NCBI GenBank assembly: GCA_037976565.1
Contig: CP137667.1
Location: 4,178,299-4,242,298 of the forward strand
DNA: 64,000 nucleotides
Direction: 5' to 3'
Source: Mesocentrotus franciscanus
Taxonomy: Eukaryota > Echinodermata > Echinoidea > Camarodonta > Strongylocentrotidae
The notes under the pieces were generated by a model. That model saw nothing but the letters and a program-made list of their open reading frames with translations, did not search any database and was not told the origin of the DNA. Positions 36,180-51,300 of the stretch are shown here, piece after piece. A program made the position numbers and the translations under genes. Each line of letters opens with the position of its first letter. The stretch's first letter is position 1.

Positions 36180-36780
36180 TGAATCAATTATACATAATTA
36201 TGACGTATGGAATTCTCTGCACTTGGATCAAATGAATATTCACTAAGAGTGTGCCTCAAAAGGAGCAGTGAAAAGAATGCTGCTCTCCCAATATACAATT
36301 TAATCATGAATGTTTATGCCTGCTTAGCAACGATATGTCAAACCATCTGTACCTCCTTCTTACTTCAGCCCCCCCCCACTTTCTCTCTCTCTCTCTCTTT
36401 AACTTTCTCTTTCTCTCCAAATCACTCTTCAGTCTATCGCTGTTCTCTTCTCTTTGCTGTACTTGTGCATCATCACGAATCCTCTAATTTATGTATTTTG
36501 CTCGTACTTGATTGCTATGGCTCACAATGCATCAAATTACAAAAAAAAAAAATCACTGTGGGTTGAGATGGTGTTTGCATTACTGATGTTCCTAGGTTTA
36601 AGCTATGCCCAGAACTTGAATTTACCCCCCCCCCCCAAAAAAAACGTCATATTGTAGCACCGTATTGCACAAAGTAGAAAAAAATCTTACTTTCTAATAT
36701 ATTTCAAACATAAACTTTCTTAACCACACAATCGGGGTGACTTAAACCACGATTTAAAATCGTGATTTAAATCAAGGTTT
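36180..36780 (+). pseudogene. GPCR-like exon fragments, copy 2
   Basis: A tandem copy of 35280-35850: LIMNVYACLATICQTIC at 36300-36350 and YLCIITNPLIYVFCSYLIA at about 36458-36515. The tail is the same and ends in a palindromic GATTTAAATC block at 36740-36777. It replaces most of a GTPase first exon at its right edge. Confidence 0.5.
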
Positions 36781-36801
36781 TTTCACGATAATTTCTTTCA
36801 T
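36779..36801 (-). pseudogene. Remnant of an IFI44-like first exon (E0)
   Basis: Reads MKEIIVK from an ATG at 36801, like MEEIILK in copy B, and is then cut by the GPCR-fragment repeat tail. Its upstream region with the kB-type site is intact (36802-37027), so a promoter without a complete exon remains. Confidence 0.6.
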
Positions 36802-37027
36802 CTCCTCCTTTATATCTAATGATATTCATTAAGGGTCAAGAAGACTCGTTCGAGTTACGTTTTCGTTCCACTTGAGAAGACCAGAATACACCGATATACA
36901 AGCTATGTGTAGGTAAGTTACCCCCGCCAACAAATGGGCAGCGTATTACAGGAGCCTATCCGAGTGGGGATTCCCCATGGCTTGTTGAGAGAATGGCTTT
37001 TGCTCTTTGACCTGCCAATAGACTGGT
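36802..37027 (-). promoter_or_regulatory. Duplicated GTPase promoter with palindromic kB-type site
   Basis: GGGGATTCCCC at 36966-36976 fits the Rel/NF-kB consensus GGGRNWYYCC. It is 165 bases upstream of the remnant ATG, the same distance as in copy B. A CCAAT pentamer follows at about 37013-37017. Homology with the copy B promoter ends exactly where the 37028 segmental duplication begins. Confidence 0.6.
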
Positions 37028-39360
37028 TGCGATGCACATTATTGAACTGAATTGCTGAGGAAAAATTATACAAAATGATATTGCTGATTAACACTTTTTC
37101 ATTTTCTTTTTATTCAAATACCTGGACCATAAGAGAACATACCAGTAATCTGACAATGTAGAACAAATTTTAAGCGTGTGAATTTTCTGTTTCCTTCTCA
37201 GGGATTTTTTGTTTAAATCCTCCCACCCCCCGGTTAGAAAATCCTGGACCCACCATTAGCAGTTGACAGTACCAAGATTGGACAAAACCACTTTCGCCCT
37301 TGAAAAATTTGGTCCCCCAACATAAGAATGTCATTTTCCGTTGCACCTAAATCAAAAATAAGTTAAAGGAAGCCTATTTAATTACACATAGACTATTTTA
37401 GAGAAGATAGAAACTTAAAATAAAATGCCTGAGAAACTCCTACTTTTCTTCAATTCTTGACATGATCCAAACGAAAAATTGCTTTTTCCAAATCTCAGAA
37501 CATTTTTTTGAAAGCTTTTTGATGTACATGTGGATATTTAAAAAGTTTAGATACTGAAGTCAAGATTATTTTTGAATAACTTAGTGCAGGTATCAAAGAA
37601 CGCTTTTATCTTAATACAATGTGCACTTTTAGGGATGACAATATTCATAATTGGTTTTAGCACTTTTCATTACCCCTACCTTGAGTGTTGTTGTGTGGTT
37701 GCAGGAGGTGATCCACAACAATTGAAAAATAGCCACATTTTCACGTCCACCCAATGGTCTACTTGCAATCTTTTTCAAACCTGCATGTTATTGGATTTGA
37801 TCTAAATTTGGTGTACACTTATATTTGGGGCTCATTATTTGGTTCAATTCCGAACACTTTTCTTATAATCAGCCCACATAATTTTGTGGAGTTAGGGGTC
37901 CAAATTAGGCACAATTTAACATGATAGAAAAAATCGACGTATTACTTAATATCTTCTATCAATAATATATGCGAAACACTCTGAGATGTAGACAAACAAG
38001 TCTGTAACAAGTAACTTAATCAATATAATATGTACATGCAAGGAAATCCAAAGGCCTGCATACTAAGGTTGGATTTGAATTATAATAGAGTCCGCTGAGG
38101 CATGACATCCATTCATCGTTGCCAACATTTATATTAGTTTTTATGAACTGTTTAAGTATGCGTAGATGAGCAGAGTCACGATGAAGAAGTATGATTTGCA
38201 TTTTCAAATCAACTTTGTTATTACATGTAGGTTCTGGGATGCAAACAAATTCAGAAATTTAATATAAAGTTATATTACTGCAGCCATTTTATTTAATTTA
38301 TGCTTTGTATGTAAGCACGATGTAAAGTCGCAAAAAGCAGAAGAATACAGAGAATTAATTGACGATATTGGTGGTGCTTCTCCCTACAGATTTGTCGTGT
38401 CTAAGACTATATAAGAAGCATTTGGGAAAGCCTCCGGTCATGGCACATATCGCAACAATGTATGACTTATGAACAATAATGGAACGTTAGCTCGATCAAC
38501 TAATTAAAGGGAATTAATCTAATAATTTTCAAAATTTTCAAGATGACTTAAGCTGGGATCTAGATAGCCCGACCAAACAAAATGTCAGTCTTTCATTTCA
38601 AATAAGACCATAATAAACGTTAGGACTATGAAATTATATAATTTTCTTTCTCCCCAGGATGGATATGTGAATTAATTGTTAACAAAAGAGGTTAAAAATA
38701 TGTACCGTGCTAACACCATGAAATGATGGTACTGAACGATAATTCTGTCATACAGCTATGGTACCGAACCATGGTTAGAACCATGGTAACCACGGTATGT
38801 GAACTATGCAACCATCAAAGTACCACAAGGTACCATAGAAAATTTAAGGGAGGTCCACGGTTTCCATGATACTCTGATATAAACATGGTACTACTAATAA
38901 TGCGGCCAATTGGGACTTTCCTTTTCTCCTATCGATCGGAGGGATATGTTATCATCAGTTCGTTGGATGCATGCCTCTAGTATCTTCAGCAGATCAATGT
39001 GTTTCTGAGAATCTATCTCGTGGTTTTTAGCTGTGTAGTTTTCAGTGAAGAACACACTGCCCTTTGCCATACCGGCCATTGTGATTTCTTCAAGGATCCT
39101 ATCTCGCTTTCGTCGCTTAGGGATATCGTCGGCAAAAGTCACCACCATAATAGGATATCCACCTGTATAATGACAATAATAGCAATAATAATATATTGCA
39201 TTTATATAGCGCTTCATACAATGTTCCTAAGCGCTTAAAAATACAAGGTAATGTTAACCTACAAGTTCCAACAATATTATACATGAAACATAATTCTAAT
39301 AACAATTTCCTAAAAACAATCATATATTATTAATAATAAACAATATTTACACAGCGTTTT
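37028..39360. repeat. Segmental duplication, copy 1 (pairs with 56702-59050)
   Basis: From GCGATGCACATTATTGAAC onward, nearly every line matches 56706 onward with few substitutions and small indels. It contains the 3' flank of copy B (37028-38893), its E4 exon and the start of the next intron. The part 38700-38880 is packed with ATGGTAC, GTACCAT and AACCATGGTT words able to form several small hairpins. No gene other than E4 is seen. Confidence 0.9.
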
Positions 39361-42300
39361 ATGAAATAACTAACAAAATATGATAACGTTAAATATTAAG
39401 TTTTACACAATTTCTTTTTTATCCCGCCACATTTACATTGTATGTCTTTTAAGTCTTGTAAATTTGTCCTTTTGTCTTCTGAATTCGCATGTATTTGATG
39501 TTTGTTTACTTTTTATACTTTTACTTTTGTATATAACTGTGTTTCTGTATTTTTAATGCATATGTGGAAATAAATTCAATTCAATTCAATTCAATTCAAT
39601 ATCATCCTTCAGGAATTCCTGTATTAGTCGGTTCATATACTAGTATTTTATTAATTTGAATTTGAACGCCGGAGCATGCATTTACATGTATAATGTGAAA
39701 TGCGCTATATACAAATATTGGTTATTATTACTATCATTATTATTGATATTATCATTATACGGTTTTCTATGATATAACTATTCTTATAATCGATTCTACT
39801 TACAAAGGTGTTTCCTGACTTCATGAACAAGTGACTCAAGAAATTCAATGCAGTGTTCTGTTCCCGTAGCTGAACTAATTATTGAATACAAACAAACAAT
39901 CAGTCAGTCTTTCAAACACACACAATTCAGAGAGATAAGATGAGGTTTTTAATTATCGAAAGCGGTCCACCTATTGCTCCTCCACATCATGATTCTACTA
40001 CAATACTATTGAATTACGGCGGCCACTACAATTATAATTAATCACCTTTAAACTTTGAAATCATTATAAAAGTAACCATTGTCATTTTCATTACTGTAAT
40101 TGTCAATATCATATTATTCTACAACATGTCATTTTATCAAATATAAATATTTTCATACAGCTCTTATATCTTTGTTGAGTTAAGGGTTGTTGAGTATGGA
40201 TTTACATCGGGTTAAGGATAACTGATTATGCGTCTACATCGACTTAAGTGTTGCTGATGTTGAGTCTTCATCGCGTCTTTTGCGGGAAAAGGGAGTATTT
40301 GAATATATTACAGTAGCTTTATATTATTTAGGGGCTACTTGTCTAAATCTTTGATATCGCATTGATCAGTAATTTATGTATTCAAAATTTGTAAAAAATA
40401 GTTAGGTGGAAGTCAAGAGTAGAAAGGGGAAACTTTTCCAAATAGCTTTCAAACAGTTTATGTAACAAATGTACTCGCTTGACGTAAGCTCAACTTTAAA
40501 GAGTTAAATATTCAGAAGGGCTTTTACTATCGTCACCTGTATCGCAGGATAAATATGGGACAGTCAATCCTCTCTCCGGGGGCGTGAGAACGGGTGTCGA
40601 TTCCTCGTTGACCAGCTATATAGATATGGGTCATTTTGAGAAAGAAAATAGGAGAGAAACAAGAGTTTAAGAACAAGGTAAAATAATGCATTGTTACTTG
40701 TTACACGATGAACAGCACAAAAACAACGAAATAAAAATAAAACAAAATTTAAAAAAGGATTTAAAAACAAATTAGATACATTCTCACCTAGATAACATAA
40801 GATCCCATGGGAGTATATGGGCAAATATAATGGTTACAATGTCGCATGAAAAGAATTGCTCTTTAAATGTCCTAGTAATAATCAATTTGTATGCATCGTG
40901 TATGTTGGTATGGTGCGAGCGCGCCGATGTGTGTATAGTCACATCACCCCAACATCTGTTCGAAGTTATATTCACTGTACATATAAGATAATTTCTAATC
41001 ATTTTGAGCAAAGGCGTTTAAATTTCTGAATTAAATGTTGAATTGAATTCATTTTTCTCTGCAACATACAAATCAAATTATATTTCAGCAATATTACATA
41101 CACTGTGTATATAAAATAAAACATGTTTTGTTAATGTGTACACCATAGAATAATACTTCATGATTAATATAAATTGTATATAATAACACAATACCAAATA
41201 TTATTCATTGAGAGAGTTGTAACGGAATATTACTAGACGAAAAGCTGCACGCGCGGAAATCATTACGAGAATGGTATTATGCTCCACCTCTTTTGGATCA
41301 TTTGAAGACAAAATAAGCACCTTAGGCGGCTTTCTGATTAGATGAGAGTGTCATTAATATGTACTTTATCGATAGAATCGTTCAAGAAATTTTGACCTCA
41401 TTGTGTCACTTTAATTTTGCAGATTTATGCACGACGCTACTCGCATAAAGTGAGAAGATTTAGTTCATGGAGAATGGGTGAGAATGATTGAAATAATGAG
41501 TAGATTAAGTGAATTTAGTAATTAAAAAAAAAACTTGAAATAGCTTTCATGATCTACGATACATATCAACACGTTTGGGTCACTGAACAGTGCTTGGTTT
41601 ATTACCCGAATGACGTGAAAAAAGTATTTTCTTACATTCATCTTCATTTTGCTAAATGTACCACATATTTTACCTAATTTGACTAGCATAACACAAAGAC
41701 TATGTTCTTTGTAGCAAAAGCACACAAATTACAATTTAATTATGATTTATTATCGCGTTGTATCTGTTAACGTAGTCAATTTACTGGTATTTTCAGCTCG
41801 TTTTCTGTGTAAAATTAATGGGTCAGGCTACAAAGCTTTATTACCATGTCACAATTTGGCATATCGTCCTCTTCTAATTTTAAGTTTGAGAAAGTCATTT
41901 TTCTATGTAATGTTATCTTTCCCATCGTATAAAACTCGTTTTGATTGTTCAACGTTATCCCCCGCGTCTCCAAGATGCAAGACCATAACATCTTTACCAA
42001 GAAAAAGTTTTACCGAGCGAAAGTCAGATGATTCAGTTTGAGACTGTGTCGCCTATAGTCTCTGTCACGGTCCACACACTTAATACAATGCACAGTGGTG
42101 GAACGATACCGGCTGCACAACGGTACGGGATATGTTATCTCTTGTGTGCACAGAGCATGACTGATGCGTTTTCCTCAATTCCAATAGGGTCCATTTAGCT
42201 CCAAACGTTTTTGATATGATTGATTCAGGTGACTATAGTAAGTCCTTGAATTTCGCATCTGAAAATTCCTTATTTCTTACTCCAAACAATGAATATGAAA

Positions 42301-45300
42301 ATATTAAAGAGGTTCAACACCTTAATTCCACAACAATCTATTGGCCATGATAGTATAAGTGTTCACTTATTGAAAAAAAATCTTTAATATCGTTACCCTG
42401 ACATACATGTATATATCCAACGTATCAATTTCAATGGGTGTATGCCCAAATTCTCTTAAAATCGTTAAAGTAATACCTATTTATAAAAAGGATGATTTCT
42501 CAGTAATTATTAATTATACCCCAATATCATTACTACCAAGTATCTCTGAAATTCGTATAAATATTTTAGATAAAAGACTTAAAACTTTTTTATCCTATCC
42601 AATTCAGATTTACAAATGGTCATACTACCGGTCATGCAATGTTGCAATTGTATGATAAAATAATTTAGGCTTTTGCGAACAGTGAGCATATTATTGGAGT
42701 ATTTATGGTCCTGTCAAAAGCTTTTGATACGATTGATCATAACATATTAATTCATAAATTGCAATACTATGGCGTAAGAGGTCAAGCTCTTTCTTGGTTT
42801 ACTAATTATTTACAACCATACTTATTTTTTTCCAAAGTCACGAATAAAAACAAAATTAAATGAAAGAGGAGTTCCGCAATGATCTATATTGGATCCCTTG
42901 TTATTGTTAAAACAAGCTGTAATTGTTTTAGGAGTCACTATTGACTCTCTTCTAAATTTTAATGAGGATATACGTAATATACACACATCAATAACAAGGA
43001 ATATTGAAAAACTGTATATGTTAAAACAAATTCTTTTTGAACGGTATATGATTATATTACACAATTCTTTAATTTTATCACATGTGTTATAAGGTATTAT
43101 ACAACACCTAAGTAAATCCTTGTCATTTGATTGGAGGATTGTTGGTCACATGATACTCAATAGATATACTATTGCACGGGCCTGCATTTTTGATATTATT
43201 TGCCGTAGACCTATTCAACGAGCGTGCATTTTTGGTTATATGCAGACTGCGTACATTTGTGTACCTCTCTGCCCTACGCGTATCCCATTGTTATATTAGC
43301 TGCGCGCATCTGACGCGAATGCAATATGAATGTAATCGAGAACGTCCCACTCCAACTTTAATTCATCTTTAATATAAGGAGCAAAGCATAATTTGTTGAA
43401 AGATGTTGTATAAAACAAATAATGAATGTTTTTCATTCGTTGAAAGATTAACGTTTATCTTTCAACTCATGAAAATATTCGCACTATTGAATTCATAAGC
43501 ATTCATTATTTGTATAATATTGTATGGGGCAATTGTAGTATAACAAGAATTAATTCCTTATTTTTTAACAGTGGGTGATTCGCATGATTACAAACTCGAA
43601 TTATTTATCACACGGAACCTTTATTTCATCGTTTAAAAACATTCAAAATACAAAATATTTACAATTTCAGACAAGCAATTTTATATACAAATATTCTCAT
43701 AATTAACTACTATCCCTATTTCACAACATTTAAAGTTTAAAATCAAACATTCACATATTCCACCCCCGTCGTTAAAAAGATTATCACTTAGAAAATCCTC
43801 AAATAAATTTAGCCTCAAAGTCAGTAAGACATCATGAACCAGATCATATTTGGAACTCCTTACCAAATTCAATAAGGCACTGTTTATCTCTTCAGTAAAA
43901 AAATCTTATATCGAAACATCTACATAATTAATTTCAACATGCAATAGGGAATTCTTATTGATATCTCAAATTCTAGTGACATTGCAAGTCCTTTTTGTGT
44001 TTATTTCGTATTCTATTTCGTATTCTTTGTTTCCATTATTGAATATGTTACATTTGTTTCCATTCCACCATACAACACCGAGCTATGTGCACATCCACCA
44101 TTTGCTACATACACACACACACAATATACACTCACACAACACACTCACAAACCCATACACAAAGATCGTATATAAACAAATTTTCATTTTAAATTTCACC
44201 TTAAAGGGACCATTCCTCACGTTTGTTTTTTGTTTTATGTTGTTATATATTCTCTTCAGACTTCAGTGGTGGAATTAAATTAAATTTAATTGGTCAGTCA
44301 TCCCTTTGATCATTCCCGAATCATTTCTTTGATAAAAGGTCAGTTTGTTACAGGTAAAATTCGAAGACAATTAATTTATACGAATCGCTTACGTAAGAAC
44401 TTCCCGCACGTAGTGCGTCCGGTGTGCGTGTACAGCTGACCCCTGACACAATGAAGTCCGGTCTGTAAATGTTATTAACACCCTTATTATCATCAAAATC
44501 ATATTCATAAATTCAAGCAGATAAGCCCCATATTTGTACCAAATTTCATTATTTTTCCCTTTTCATGTCAAGATATATTGAATTCTAGCTCATCTGGAGG
44601 CCATTTTGGATTTTCATTACTTTCCTACCACTTACAATTGTATACATACACAAGTACACAGTCCGTTTGTGCAACTTTCTAGGAAAAATGTCAATCAAAG
44701 TCATAGTAAAAGCGATTAATATTATTTATTATAAGGAGATGGAATAGATTGATAAGAGGACATAAACAGCGAGATTTTTCCCAAAACAAGTTTGTAGTCT
44801 TGTCCGTTCGCGGGTTTAGCACGTAGATCATAGTTGACAGAGTATTCTATGTACGAATGACCTGACCCCGGAAGTTGTTATCGGAGATTCGCGCAAATGC
44901 AGACGCTATTTGTAAACTCCCTTCTTCATCGATTGGATGTCAAGAAGGGCGCCCCTGGGTTCAATTTAGTAAAGAAGGGCCGCCATTTGAGCTTTATATT
45001 ATTTATATTATTATATTGTTGCTGCCATTTCGATTGAGTCCAATATGACCGCCAAATTAATTACAATTCCAAAACGAGAGGGACTAGTATTATTATGACA
45101 GTTTCTATCAATATTGGATTCACAGGTAAAGAGTTGAATGTCAAGAAAGGCACCCCCGGGACCATCATTTTGGTGAAATCCTACCTGTATATAGCTACCG
45201 GTTTTAGGACAATTACCCCCTGGATCATCCCCCGAGGACAATGACCTATACTACCCCGGAAAATTACCCTAGGACAATTACCCTTAAGACAATAAGCCCC

Positions 45301-48300
45301 CCGAGGAAAATTAGCGGGGGTGGTAATTGTCCTGATACGATAGCTACCACATGAGCTCGAAGTCTTATTGTGATTTTCAAAACAAATGGCTAGAATATAT
45401 ATTTGAAACAAATCCTAAGTAAAGGTTTAATGGGTACAAAGGATGTAAAAGTGATGTAACTTCAATGATTTGATTTGGACTTTTGCCCTAGGTCAACTGT
45501 TAGTGACAAAACTTAACAAAAATCGTCGGCATACGGCCTATGTAAGACCTTTAAGGAACTAATAGGATAGGGAGTTTTCAAGAAATCCTTACATTTTACC
45601 AATGCCTTTTTATGCAGAATAAACCATAAATGTTCCATTTTTCTTAATGCACATTGAAAGGAACCGCTTTTGTTTCAAATGTTGTCAATTTCTATATTTT
45701 TCTCCTATGTGTTTCCCTTATTTAGTCTCTTTCTCTCTGGCTTTGAACATATTCATCTTTTCTTATTGTTCCTGAGGTGTGTTTCCGTTTTTACTCTCTT
45801 CTATCTTCTCTCTCTTTCTCTCTTTCTTTCAGAATGTATTACATTCCAATTATAATAACATACAGTTAACCATTATTCTTTTATACCATTACTTAGTGTT
45901 GTATTTTTTCATGTAAGTTGAGAGTGTGACGCAGCAAAAGCTTACTTCTAAATGTACTAAACAAAGGCCAAACGTCAACCAGTCCATGTTTCATCATTGA
46001 GTTACGAAAAGCTCCAAAAAAAAATACAAGGGGTATAAATAATTTTAGTCTTAACTATAAATTCATACAGCCCACCTTTTATGTGGGTGCGTTTTCTTTA
46101 AAGCAGTTATCTTGTTGTTGATCCCAAGTCAATTTCAGTTTTGACATTTCAATTCTCAATGATTCTCCTCATTGGTGCCTTCGATTCATTCTTTGTCACA
46201 AGCCGAGTGCATTTTAAATTTAGCATTGCTTTGTTACTTTGGCAGGCATTTACCAGCATATGGTGTTGACGTTCTCTTCAAGAAATGTGGGTAAGAAGGT
46301 TCGAGGTTGTCCTAGAACAGCTTCCTCATCCTCCCCATCTTAACTACTTCTAGCAGATAATGGATGGGAACATCTCTTTGAATTTGGAGACCACGATCAT
46401 CGTGCTTCAGTAATGTAGAAGTTGAGTGGTCCTAATTGTAGAGCGCTTTTTAGTCATCGAATACCAAGTTTTGTTATGTTTTTAATGCTGATCAGGCTTT
46501 TTTGTCTAAATATTCGTGAATAAATGAATGAATAAATGTCCCTTAAACCCCCACTATCAGCTCCCGCGCGCGAATTAAGGACTCGTTTCTTTGTTATGGC
46601 TTTTTGTTGTGTTGCAGCGCATTCCGATCCGACATCGACAAATTTTCTAGTAGCACCAATTTGTAGTAAAACAAATTTTAGTCCATTGGTATTAATTGAA
46701 CCAAATAAATCTGTGTAGCATATGAGAAATCATGCATCGAATATCACAAATCCTAATATTTTTTTTAAATCCAAGAAATTTGGTCACTCAATCATACACG
46801 TACACAAAAAACGCGGCTGTTGTTGTTGTTGTTTGTGGGGAGGGGGAGGGGATTGCACTTTACAGCGGCACGTGTGAACGAGCCTTAAAAGAGAAAAGTT
46901 CAATACTCACTGATCTCAGCTATCACCTCTGGAACTCTAGACACGGACAAATCGACAAGTCCTCGTGTATCGAATGTAGTAACGCTATCACTTAGTTTGA
47001 CAGGGTCTCGAAACATAGTCTCGCCTCCAACCGACGCATTACCTTTCTCAACGTAGACTTCTTGCCAGTTACCTAGACATCAAAATGACAAATGTATGCA
47101 TGAAATTTGGTGCTATCAATTCAGCTTATTCTTGTCATATTGTAAATATGAGAGCATTAATGAAGGAGAATTATATGCCCATGTTTCTGTGAACATCTCG
47201 TCTATGACATTCGTCCACCCTAACCTGAACACCATGCACCCACCCCCCCCCAAAGGTATCACATTCTTGTATTCACCTTTATCCTTGACTTAATCTTCAC
47301 TTTAACACTTTACATGCCATGCAAATGATCTCTCAGTCCCACGTGGCATGTACCACGTGGGGGTTAAACTTAGGGATTCGAGAACATTAAAGATACTATG
47401 TCCCTTTTGCAGCCAACATCAAATTCTGTAGAACTTTGCAGGAATTATGAATATGTCATGTATGTCCTATCTGTGAAATTTAAACGTTAGCAGTGTCCTA
47501 ATATTCAAATTATGCAAGGAAACCCGTTTACTTGCTAGACTTCACTGTCAGACACTATTGAGTGACTGACTGGCTTTTTCATCTTTGGTAATAACATACA
47601 TAAAATGAGCTGTAAAGGGTACATGAGCATTTGTCTACATCAATAACCCACCTCTTGTAATGGCCAAAATCAAACTGATTGAATCTTTGCGCAGCATAAA
47701 ACGTACGACCATTCGGTACAATGGTCTGAAAAATCAGACTATTACTTACTGGCTCTATAGCTCCTAAGTCGATTCGAAAACTAATAGTCGTTATTTTCCC
47801 ACTTAAAGACATTTTCAAGCCCTCTTTTTTTAGGGAAGTTCTAAATTAGTATTGTCTTTCAAATACCGTTGGAATTTAACCTTTTCATATTTTTTGCCCG
47901 CAAATGGGACATAGTACCTTTAAAATGTCCCCATGAAATAAATATATTCATGTGTTAAAAGCTTTGTCGTGTACCTAGTCAAGACCGACAAATAGGAATT
48001 TTGAATAGTTTCACAAAGCAATAAATATTTTCTGTTAAGTATATCCTATGTTTTGCAGATCTTCAACGACCGTGCCAATCGTCACTTAGCTAGGCAAACG
48101 AAAGGGTTAATCAATTAACACGTCAGTTCCTGTACCTTTAAATGCAAAGTGAAGAGAGTTGAGAAAGCTACTCTTGCCGGAATTCTGGACACCGAAGACA
48201 CCTAGTCGAACCTTTGAAGGTCTTTTGAATGCACCAGCATCTCTGGCAGTCCATTGACCAGATATGTAGCCTCGAATCTTCTCAAGGAGCTGTCGAATTT

Positions 48301-51300
48301 CAGCTGGTGTTTTGATGACTGGATGTCAAAATTTGGATAGGAAAATAAGCGCCATGTAATAACAGCAATGAATATAAATTATTCAATGATATCACTATGG
48401 GTCCCCTCTTTCTTTCCTTTTTTCCCACTCATTCACTCTCTCTCTCTCTCTCCCTCTCTTTTTCTTCTCGCGCTCTCTGTCTTTCTACATTGTTATGTCC
48501 TGACATGTATATATATTATAATATAACATTTAATGATCTGAGTATGACTAATTATGTTACCTTACATGAACAGAATACGAGCTTGGAAGGTTATCTTAGA
48601 ATCCGTTTAAACCTTTCTCTCTCCTTCCCTCTATATTCCCTCCCTCTAAATCTGTACTTCCCGCACTTTCACACATCACTCCTACCTTCTCTCTGATTCT
48701 CTTCATTCATTCAGTACAGCCATCACCATTTATTGCTCTATTTATCATCTCCTCTTGTCATGTTCTCATACATCCTTTTCACTCCCAATCCCAACATCAT
48801 TTCCGTATACAGGAACTATGAAGTTTTAAAAAGGATTACCCCGGCTTCAAGCTTAGCTTATGTGTCAATCCTTCCTCGTGATTATTTTATTTTGGTTCTA
48901 CATTGTAAGTATTTAACATGCAAAAAGTCCAATGGGTGTTAATGATTAGCTGACATGTAGTTCATGCAATATATTATATTTTCAATATATTGAAACCTAG
49001 ACATCATTCTGAGAAGTTGATTTGTCCAGAAGAATCCTGGGGTCTGGATCAATCCACTGATGTAATTGTTAACAAGCGGCGGTAACAATAAAGACATATA
49101 AATGTGGTTATCTGAAGAGCTCTCTGCACCAGCTGCCGATCAGGCGCATGGTATATAATAGAGAAGCAATGTACCTTCCAAATGTGCAACCACTCCCACC
49201 CTGTTTTCAGGCGATTTGGCCAAAGTGGCTACAACCCCTTTGTTTAGTTGTTTGTTCGTTTGATGGTCACATGATTTTGAAGGAAACAGCAAGCACATTA
49301 ATAATGTGATAATATATATATCTTTAGAATATGGTTTTTTTATTACACACTTCAAGTTGAGTGTTATGGCTTGGCAACGGGAATATAAAATAAACATGAG
49401 CCTATTTTCTTTTTACATTTAGGCCTATTAGTTTGAAGGTTTTGCTATCAAATGGCTCTTGAAGCCATGAGTCAAATGGAATTAAAACTTACGAATGTTG
49501 ATTTAAACGCACATGTATATAACAAAACCTAAACACGCACACACACCCCCAAGAAACATATACAAACATATTATGAATACGATTTTGATGATGATGATGA
49601 TGATGATGCTACTACTACTACTGCAACTACTTGTTATAAAAATAATGATAACAAGAAGAAAAGGAAAGAAAACAAAGGAAGACAAAAAAAGAAGAAGAAG
49701 AAGAAGAAAAGGAAAGAGAAGGAGGAGGAAAAGAAGATAGAGAAGCAGAAGGAGGAGAAGAAGAAAATCAAGAAGAATGAGAAGAAGAAGGTGTATGAGT
49801 AGGAAGTTAGAGATTACTCACGCGTTCCATAATATAGGAAGGTTAGCCAGATCGCCAACAACAACATCAGGATAATTGCTTCCATCTCCTCCTTTATATC
49901 TGATGATGGATGTCAAAGTTTGGATAAGAAAATGAGCGCCAAATAATAAGAGCAATGAATATAAATTATTATATGATATCACTATGAACCCCCTCTTTCT
50001 TTCCTTTTTCCCACTCACTCACTCTCTCTCTCTCTCTCTTTTCTATGTCTCCTTCTTTTTACATTGTTATTTCCTGACATGTATATATAACACAACATAA
50101 CATTTTATCATCTGAGTATTAGTAATTATGGTACCTAACATGAACAGAATAATAGCTTGAAATGTTCTCTTAAAATCCTTTTAAACCTTTCTCTCTCATT
50201 CCCTCTCTGTCCACTCTTCCCTCCCTCTAAATATGTATTTCCCGCACTTTCACCCATCACTCCTACCTTCTCTCTGATTCTCCTTATTCATTCAGCACAG
50301 CCATCACCCTAAATTGCTCTATTTATCATCTCCTCTTGTCATGTTTTTATACATCCTTTTCACTCTCATCCCCAACATACTTTTGGAATACAGGAATTAT
50401 GCAGTTTTATAAAGGATTACCCCGCCTTCAAGCTTAGTTTATGTGTCAATCCTTCTTCGTGATTATTTTATGTTGGTTGTACAATGTAAGTATTAAGCGT
50501 TGATGATGTATCAGTTAAAGAAACTGTTTAATTTCATGATTTATGTTGTTATTGGTTTGTAACCCTGGAAAAAGACTATGACGAAAGATGAATTCATCAT
50601 ATTAATAGATTTTTAAGAAATAGATAAATAAAAGTGAAATGCAGCACTGATGCCCGGAGAGACGTGCCCACTGAATTATTGATATAATCATTTCTGCATA
50701 AACAACTAAAACGATACTTTCGTAGAGAACATTTGTCATGTGAACCAATTTACGAAATGCCGAAAATTTCTCAGCGATTAATTTCACAGGTTCGTTGTAT
50801 TTTTCTATTCTATTTCCATCCTGTTTTTTTAAATCCTGTTTTTCCTTTTTTAGGTAACACTCTTTTTCGCCTTTAACTGCTCTGAGTATTCGGGCCGTAG
50901 GATTGAATGGTTTTGTACATGCTTTATGTTGTTATTTTCAATACATAAAGTATTTAATGAGCTAGAAATGGGCATAACAGATGTAATACTAACCTGTGCG
51001 GTATAAGTACCACGCAAATTTATAGAGAAACCATAGCACAAGCATGATTGTTCCGTAAAAAACAGTTCCATACTCTGAAAACACATTCATATAACAAGAG
51101 GGGTTTTGTTTATTTATTCGTGTATGCTAAACTTTTCGAGGAGGACGAGTATGAAAAGAAGAAGAAAGAGGAGAAGAACAAGAAGAAGAGGAGGAAGAGG
51201 AAGAGAAGACGAACAAAACAGATAAACAAACAAAAAACATAAGTGGACATACACAAAGGGGGTTGGTGGAAAATTGGCTGATCCAAGAAAGACAAAACTT

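Noticed and set aside
48397..48942. Plus-strand frames with splice-like borders (48810-48905 and duplicate at 50395-50490)
   Set aside because: The duplicate has an in-frame stop, no family match is seen, and the stretch is in the intron of copy B on the opposite strand.
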